A stretch of 64,000 nucleotides of DNA from the NCBI RefSeq assembly GCF_000741575.1, contig NZ_JGYV01000010.1, forward strand, positions 1-64,000. Direction: 5' to 3'. The position numbers were made by a program, and so were the translations under genes. This stretch comes from Bifidobacterium cuniculi. GTDB taxonomy: Bacteria; Actinomycetota; Actinomycetes; Actinomycetales; Bifidobacteriaceae. The notes below the pieces were generated by a model, which did not search any database, was not told where the DNA came from, and was given only the letters and a program-made list of their open reading frames with translations. Shown piece by piece: positions 61,706-64,000 of this stretch (the first letter of the stretch is position 1; every line of letters begins with the position of its first letter).

Positions 61706-62632
61706 ATGAATCTCGCGTACATCCCATCGCCGTCGATCTCCACTTTCCAGATCGGGCCGTTGACCATCCATTTCTATGCCATCACCATGTTGCTCGGCAT
61801 CGTGGCAGCCGTGTGGATCACGTCGGTCCGCTGGAAGCGTTACGGCGGTACCTTCGACCAGGTGCTCGACACTGCGCTGGTCGCCGTTCCCTGCGGCATC
61901 GTCGGTGCACGCCTCTACCACGTCGTCACCACTCCCGAACGGTTCTTCGGTCCTTCCGGTGACTGGGTGGAGATATTCCGCATCTGGAACGGGGGCCTGG
62001 GCATCTGGGGTGCCATACTGCTCGGAGCGCTCGGCGCATGGGCGTGGATGCGCCACAAGCATTACCCGATGGCATTGCTGGCCGATGCCATCGCACCGGC
62101 CCTGCTGGTCGCCCAGGCCATCGGGCGGCTGGGCAACTGGTTCAACCAGGAACTCTACGGCAAGCCGACCACGCTGCCTTGGGGCCTGAAGCTCAACGAT
62201 ACCGGCACGGCCATCGGCAATGTCGAACAGTGCTACGACGGGGCGAGCTGCCCGACGGGCACCCTGTTCCATCCCACCTTCCTCTACGAGATGATTTGGA
62301 ATCTCGTCGGGGCGGCACTGCTGGTCTGGATTGGGCACCACCTGGCCCGCAAGCTCAAGGCGGGTTCGCTCTTCGCGCTGTATGTCATGTGGTATACGCT
62401 CGGCCGGACCTGGATCGAGATGCTGCGCATCGATTTCTCGCATACCATCCTCGGATTGCGTGTCAACGTCTGGGTGTCGATCTGCGTGTTCGTGGCTGCG
62501 GCAGTGGCGTTCATCATCATCCAGAAGGCAGGCAAGCCTACGGCATTGCTTGCGGAGAAGCTGCGCACGCTTACGGAACTGGAGGCACGCACCGAACGCG
62601 AACGGGAGGAACGGGCGAAGCGGACGAAGTGA
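61706..62632 (+). CDS. lgt: Prolipoprotein diacylglyceryl transferase
   Basis: A 308-residue polytopic enzyme that lipidates the lipobox Cys of exported lipoproteins. GGLGIWGAILLGALG and AQAIGRLGNWFNQELYG (essential Arg and the family signature) are visible. A -10-like TACCAT ends seven bases before ATG and no Shine-Dalgarno is seen, so a leaderless start is likely. Confidence 0.96.
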   Translation: MNLAYIPSPSISTFQIGPLTIHFYAITMLLGIVAAVWITSVRWKRYGGTFDQVLDTALVAVPCGIVGARLYHVVTTPERFFGPSGDWVEIFRIWNGGLGIWGAILLGALGAWAWMRHKHYPMALLADAIAPALLVAQAIGRLGNWFNQELYGKPTTLPWGLKLNDTGTAIGNVEQCYDGASCPTGTLFHPTFLYEMIWNLVGAALLVWIGHHLARKLKAGSLFALYVMWYTLGRTWIEMLRIDFSHTILGLRVNVWVSICVFVAAAVAFIIIQKAGKPTALLAEKLRTLTELEARTEREREERAKRTK

Positions 62633-62675
62633 ACGATGGACGGTTCGTCGCTTGTCCTACCTAGAATGGGCAACC

Positions 62676-63341
62676 ATGGAGATTCAAATCGCACCGAGCA
62701 TCCTTTCCGCCGACTTCTGCAACCTCGAGCGGGATCTTGACCGTATCGCCAACGCCGACATGGTACACGTCGATGTCATGGACCATCACTTCGTGCCCAA
62801 CCTGACCATCGGCGAGCCGGTGGTCAAGCGCATCTGCGAGGTCACCGACCTGCCGGTCGACGTGCATCTCATGATCGAGGACCCGGACCGGTGGGCCCCC
62901 GGGTACGCCGAGCTCGGTGCGCATTCCGTCACCTTCCACGCCGGTGCGACGCATGCACCCGTGCGCCTGGCACGCCAGCTGCACGACATGGGCTGCGAAG
63001 CATGGTTCGCGCTGCGTCCCGCCGAACCCGTGGAGCCGCTCTACGATATCCTCGAGGAGTTCGACACGATTCTCATCATGACCGTCGAACCCGGTTTCGG
63101 CGGACAGAAGTTCCTGGCCAACCAGATGCCGAAGGTGCGTCGCCTGCGTGACGAGATTACGCGCCGCGGACTCAAGACGAACATCCAGGTCGACGGCGGC
63201 GTCAGCCCCTCGACTGCGGCCACCGTGGCACAGGCCGGCGCCAACATCCTCGTGGCCGGTTCGGCCGTGTACGGGGCCGCCGATCCGGCCAAGGCCATCA
63301 ATGAAATCCGCGACGCGGCCGCTGCCGCATACCGCGACTGA
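62676..63341 (+). CDS. rpe: Ribulose-phosphate 3-epimerase
   Basis: A 221-residue TIM barrel interconverting ribulose and xylulose 5-phosphate, a central step of the bifid shunt. [39 protein letters not shown] and VDGGV are signatures. TAGAAT ends eight bases before the ATG, suggesting a leaderless message. Confidence 0.96.
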   Translation: MEIQIAPSILSADFCNLERDLDRIANADMVHVDVMDHHFVPNLTIGEPVVKRICEVTDLPVDVHLMIEDPDRWAPGYAELGAHSVTFHAGATHAPVRLARQLHDMGCEAWFALRPAEPVEPLYDILEEFDTILIMTVEPGFGGQKFLANQMPKVRRLRDEITRRGLKTNIQVDGGVSPSTAATVAQAGANILVAGSAVYGAADPAKAINEIRDAAAAAYRD

Positions 63342-63369
63342 CCACACCACCGAGAGGACACACCACACC

Positions 63370-63633
63370 ATGAAGACCTTCGAATCGCTGTTCGCGGAAC
63401 TCACGGACAAGGCTGCCGCGCGTCCCGAGGGGTCGCTGACCGTCGAGGAGCTCGACAAGGGTACGCACTTCATCGGCAAGAAGATCGTCGAGGAAGCGGG
63501 GGAGACCTGGATTGCCGCCGAATACGAAGGCGCGGACCGCACCGCCGAAGAGATGAGCCAGCTGATCTACCACCTGCAGGTCATGATGATCGACCGCGGG
63601 TTGACCCTTGAGGACGTCTACCGTTACCTGTGA
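63370..63633 (+). CDS. hisE: Phosphoribosyl-ATP pyrophosphatase
   Basis: An 87-residue helical enzyme of histidine synthesis. The typical [18 protein letters not shown] and the later [10 protein letters not shown]-like [18 protein letters not shown] are present. GAGAGGA lies 14 bases upstream. It is followed by a small hairpin at 63,636-63,661 and hisG. Confidence 0.95.
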   Translation: MKTFESLFAELTDKAAARPEGSLTVEELDKGTHFIGKKIVEEAGETWIAAEYEGADRTAEEMSQLIYHLQVMMIDRGLTLEDVYRYL

Positions 63634-63701
63634 ACGGGTTCCCCGGGCCTTACCCGGGAACAGTCCGATCACGACAGACCGACAATCTTTCTGGAGGATG
63701 A

Positions 63702-64000
63702 ATGCTGCGCATCGCGGTACCCAACAAAGGCATGCTTTCCGAACCGGCGTGGAACATGCTGGCCGAAGCCGGCTACCAGCTGAGGAGCAATCCGCGACAG
63801 TTGGTGGTGGAAGACCCCGACAACGACGTGGAACTGTTCTACCTGCGGCCGCTCGACATAGCGGTGTATGTGGGGAGGGGCACCATCGACGTCGGCATCA
63901 CCGGCCATGACCTGCTGCTCAATTCGGGGACGGACGCGCAAGAAGTCATGGACCTGGGATTCGGTGCGTCCACCTTCCGTTTCGCGGCCCCGCAGGATTC
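63702..64000 (+). CDS. hisG: ATP phosphoribosyltransferase, N-terminal part
   Basis: The first 99 codons of HisG, running off the window. [19 protein letters not shown] and [24 protein letters not shown] identify it. It catalyses the first and feedback-controlled step of histidine synthesis. TGGAGG lies four or so bases before the ATG. Confidence 0.93.
   Translation, partial: MLRIAVPNKGMLSEPAWNMLAEAGYQLRSNPRQLVVEDPDNDVELFYLRPLDIAVYVGRGTIDVGITGHDLLLNSGTDAQEVMDLGFGASTFRFAAPQD

Overview
The window looks like a chromosome segment from a bifidobacterium or close relative (Actinobacteria, Bifidobacteriaceae). This rests on high GC, a fused TrpC-TrpB protein, the order rpsB-tsf-pyrH-frr-cdsA-rlmN, the his/trp genes interleaved with lgt and rpe, many leaderless-looking starts, and a tyrosine-recombinase element carrying an actinobacterial-type conjugation module. 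I do not assign a species.

Region 1 (1 to about 34,562) is the right-hand part of an integrative conjugative element (ICE). It ends in a 3' tRNA remnant with the tRNA terminator still attached, which I read as attR; the left end and probably the intact tRNA lie outside the window. Positions 1-10.7 kb run rightward: an SCO6880-like membrane protein, a VirB4-like ATPase, an SSB-like protein, a VirD4/TraG coupling protein, a DUF4913 protein, a coiled-coil protein and a large zincin-like protein. At 14-21 kb a leftward block carries the DNA-processing genes: relaxase, MobC, a ribbon-helix-helix protein and topoisomerase III, with a non-coding origin-of-transfer candidate between mobC and the ribbon-helix-helix gene. 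At 21.4-24.9 kb are a membrane-anchored protein and a CHAP plus lytic-transglycosylase lipoprotein suited to opening the wall for the transfer channel. Cargo includes an AbiEi/AbiEii pair, three Fic-fold genes, a second AbiEii-type gene with an unknown partner, and a 1416-residue LAxTG surface protein. The integrase is at 31.3-32.2 kb.

Region 2 (34.6-64.0 kb) is host chromosome: a hypothetical gene, an M23 peptidase, a solute-binding lipoprotein, icd, a GuaB3-type gene, an Rv3235-like gene and an acyl-CoA synthetase. Next come def, rpsB, tsf, pyrH, frr, cdsA and rlmN, serving translation, nucleotide and lipid metabolism. A TetR/ABC locus follows with a broken ATPase gene, then hisF-hisI-trpE, a convergent adenine/adenosine deaminase, three small charged helical proteins, trpCB-trpA, a heavily decayed solute-binding protein gene, lgt, rpe, hisE and the start of hisG.

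The most unusual features are the palindrome- and iteron-rich region at 17.75-18.24 kb, the overlapping Fic pair in which one member lacks the catalytic His, the large unclassified transfer-linked cluster at 6.4-10.65 kb, and a 31-bp perfect hairpin between trpE and the deaminase gene.
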